Source: an uncultured Eubacteriales bacterium (GTDB taxonomy: Bacteria > Bacillota > Clostridia > Peptostreptococcales > Anaerovoracaceae). Taken from it: DNA of 6,316 nucleotides. The translations under genes were made by a program, and so were the position numbers. The notes under the pieces were generated by a model, which had not been told where the DNA came from, did not search any database, and was given only the letters and a program-made list of their open reading frames with translations. The DNA is taken from the NCBI GenBank assembly GCA_910583765.1, contig CAJTYS010000086.1, forward strand, positions 1-6,316, written 5' to 3'. This document shows positions 5,808 to 6,316 of the stretch, in pieces; position 1 is the stretch's first letter, and each line of letters starts with the position of its first letter.

Positions 5808-6152
5808 CAGGTAATAAGTGTGAAAAACCGGAAGAATCAGGGGGAGGAGAGCCGATTGCAAGCAGTAAAATGATGGAATTGCAACGCTTTTTATGCATTG
5901 AATGTATAAAAAGAAAGGTGTAAAAAATTTATGCGGACCAATGGGCGAAGGGGGAACATTTTATATGTGCTGATTCTGAATAAAAAAGTGTTCTTTATGT
6001 AAATGCTACGCTGCGGCATGTTGTTATGAAAAATAGAAGGGAAAAAACGCTACTATAATATAATTAAAATAAAGCTTCTCTTCGGTCATCATGATTCATA
6101 GGTGAAAATGGCGAAAAATAGCGGATTTTCAAGGGAAATAAGAGGAAATGCG
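5808..6152. other. Gene-free intergenic stretch
   Basis: No convincing coding sequence on either strand. The longest ATG frames on the plus strand encode about 17 residues (from 5870) and 23 residues (from 5931), without well-placed ribosome binding sites. The minus-strand open frame overlapping the right part is a low-complexity Phe/Leu/Ser translation of A-tracts. Contents worth noting are two ATTGCAA direct repeats (5855-5861 and 5878-5884), a 27-bp near-palindrome (5887-5913), and a 7-bp inverted repeat TGAAAAT/ATTTTCA (6103-6109 and 6125-6131). Confidence 0.6.
5887..5913. repeat. 27-bp near-perfect palindrome
   Basis: The 13-nt arms 5887-5899 and 5901-5913 (CTTTTTATGCATT and AATGTATAAAAAG) are complementary at 12 of 13 positions around a single central G; the exception is G5895 opposite T5905. 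It is A/T-rich and lacks a GC-rich stem, so it is a poor intrinsic terminator and more like a protein-binding site or a weak cruciform/hairpin. Confidence 0.6.
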
Positions 6153-6211
6153 AAAAAAGATAAAAAAGTTTTTGAAAAAGCATTGACAATCAGTCTAGGA
6201 TTTGGTAATAT
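6153..6211 (+). promoter_or_regulatory. Strong upstream promoter with A-tract UP-like element (tandem promoter 1)
   Basis: TTGACA (6183-6188) and TAATAT (6206-6211) are separated by 17 bp. Immediately upstream are A/T tracts at 6153-6158, 6162-6167, 6169-6173 and 6175-6179, in the position of an UP element. A full-consensus -35 with A-tracts is the pattern of rRNA or tRNA operon promoters. No reading frame starts between it and the window end, consistent with a stable-RNA transcript. Confidence 0.7.
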
Positions 6212-6262
6212 AGACAAGCTGTCAGGTGAGAAACACAGCAACGAGCTAAAAAGTCGAAGCTG

Positions 6263-6316
6263 AAAAAAACTCCGAAAAAAAGAAAAAAAGGGGTTGACAA
6301 ACATCTCCGAAGATGG
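6263..6316 (+). promoter_or_regulatory. Second tandem promoter, cut by the window edge
   Basis: TTGACA (6294-6299) is preceded by three seven-A tracts (6263-6269, 6275-6281, 6283-6289), a strong UP-like element. Exactly 17 bases (6300-6316) remain after the -35, so the -10 should start at the first base beyond the window. Tandem promoters about 111 bp apart, both with UP-like A-tracts, are typical of rRNA operons in Firmicutes. That an rRNA operon follows is inference; no rRNA sequence is present here. Confidence 0.6.

Noticed and set aside
6054..6059. TATAAT on the plus strand
   Set aside because: No acceptable -35 at 15-19 bp upstream; the surrounding DNA is simply A/T-rich.
6089..6304. 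71-codon minus-strand open frame rich in Phe, Leu and Ser
   Set aside because: It is the complement of the A-tracts upstream of the tandem promoters; there is no ribosome binding site in the window and its composition follows base bias.
1..6316. CRISPR arrays, insertion sequences, tRNA or rRNA genes, phage or toxin-antitoxin modules
   Set aside because: No regularly spaced repeats, transposase-like frames, terminal inverted repeats, or tRNA/rRNA sequence were seen on reading both strands.

Overview
This window looks like ordinary chromosome from a low-to-moderate GC Gram-positive bacterium, most likely a Clostridia (Eubacteriales) member. The reasons are strong AGGAGG-type ribosome binding sites, near-consensus sigma-A promoters with 17-bp spacers, intrinsic terminators with A/U-rich flanks, and a gene set (AI-2E family permease, long U32 family protein with a DUF3656-like domain, NhaC antiporter) typical of anaerobic Firmicutes. 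The taxonomic call is inference from style and gene content; nothing here fixes a genus.

Layout from left to right: (1) the last 19 codons of a plus-strand gene, possibly a class-III aminotransferase, followed by a strong bidirectional terminator at 94-131. (2) A minus-strand AI-2E family permease (185-1453) and a plus-strand U32 family protein (1528-3717), transcribed divergently from a 74-bp intergenic region in which two predicted promoters share the same -10 bases. (3) A minus-strand 61-residue two-helix membrane protein (3725-3910) converging on the U32 gene with 7 bp between stop codons; its likely terminator lies inside the end of the U32 reading frame. (4) A 275-bp interval (3911-4185) with a perfect bidirectional terminator and a potentially structured RNA stretch. 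(5) A minus-strand nhaC Na+/H+ antiporter (4186-5688) with a perfect-consensus promoter and a large hairpin/operator-like inverted repeat at its predicted transcription start. (6) About 500 bp with no convincing gene (5808-6316). It holds a 27-bp near-palindrome and, at the right edge, two tandem strong plus-strand promoters preceded by A-tracts. These resemble stable-RNA promoters; the second is cut by the window edge exactly where its -10 hexamer should begin.

The genes do not form one pathway: every complete gene appears to have its own promoter, so this is a set of single-gene transcription units. The two permeases and the small membrane protein act at the membrane. The U32 protein is most likely an RNA-modification (RlhA-like hydroxylation) factor. 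No clearly new multi-gene system is visible; the most unusual material is regulatory and lies in the intergenic DNA.
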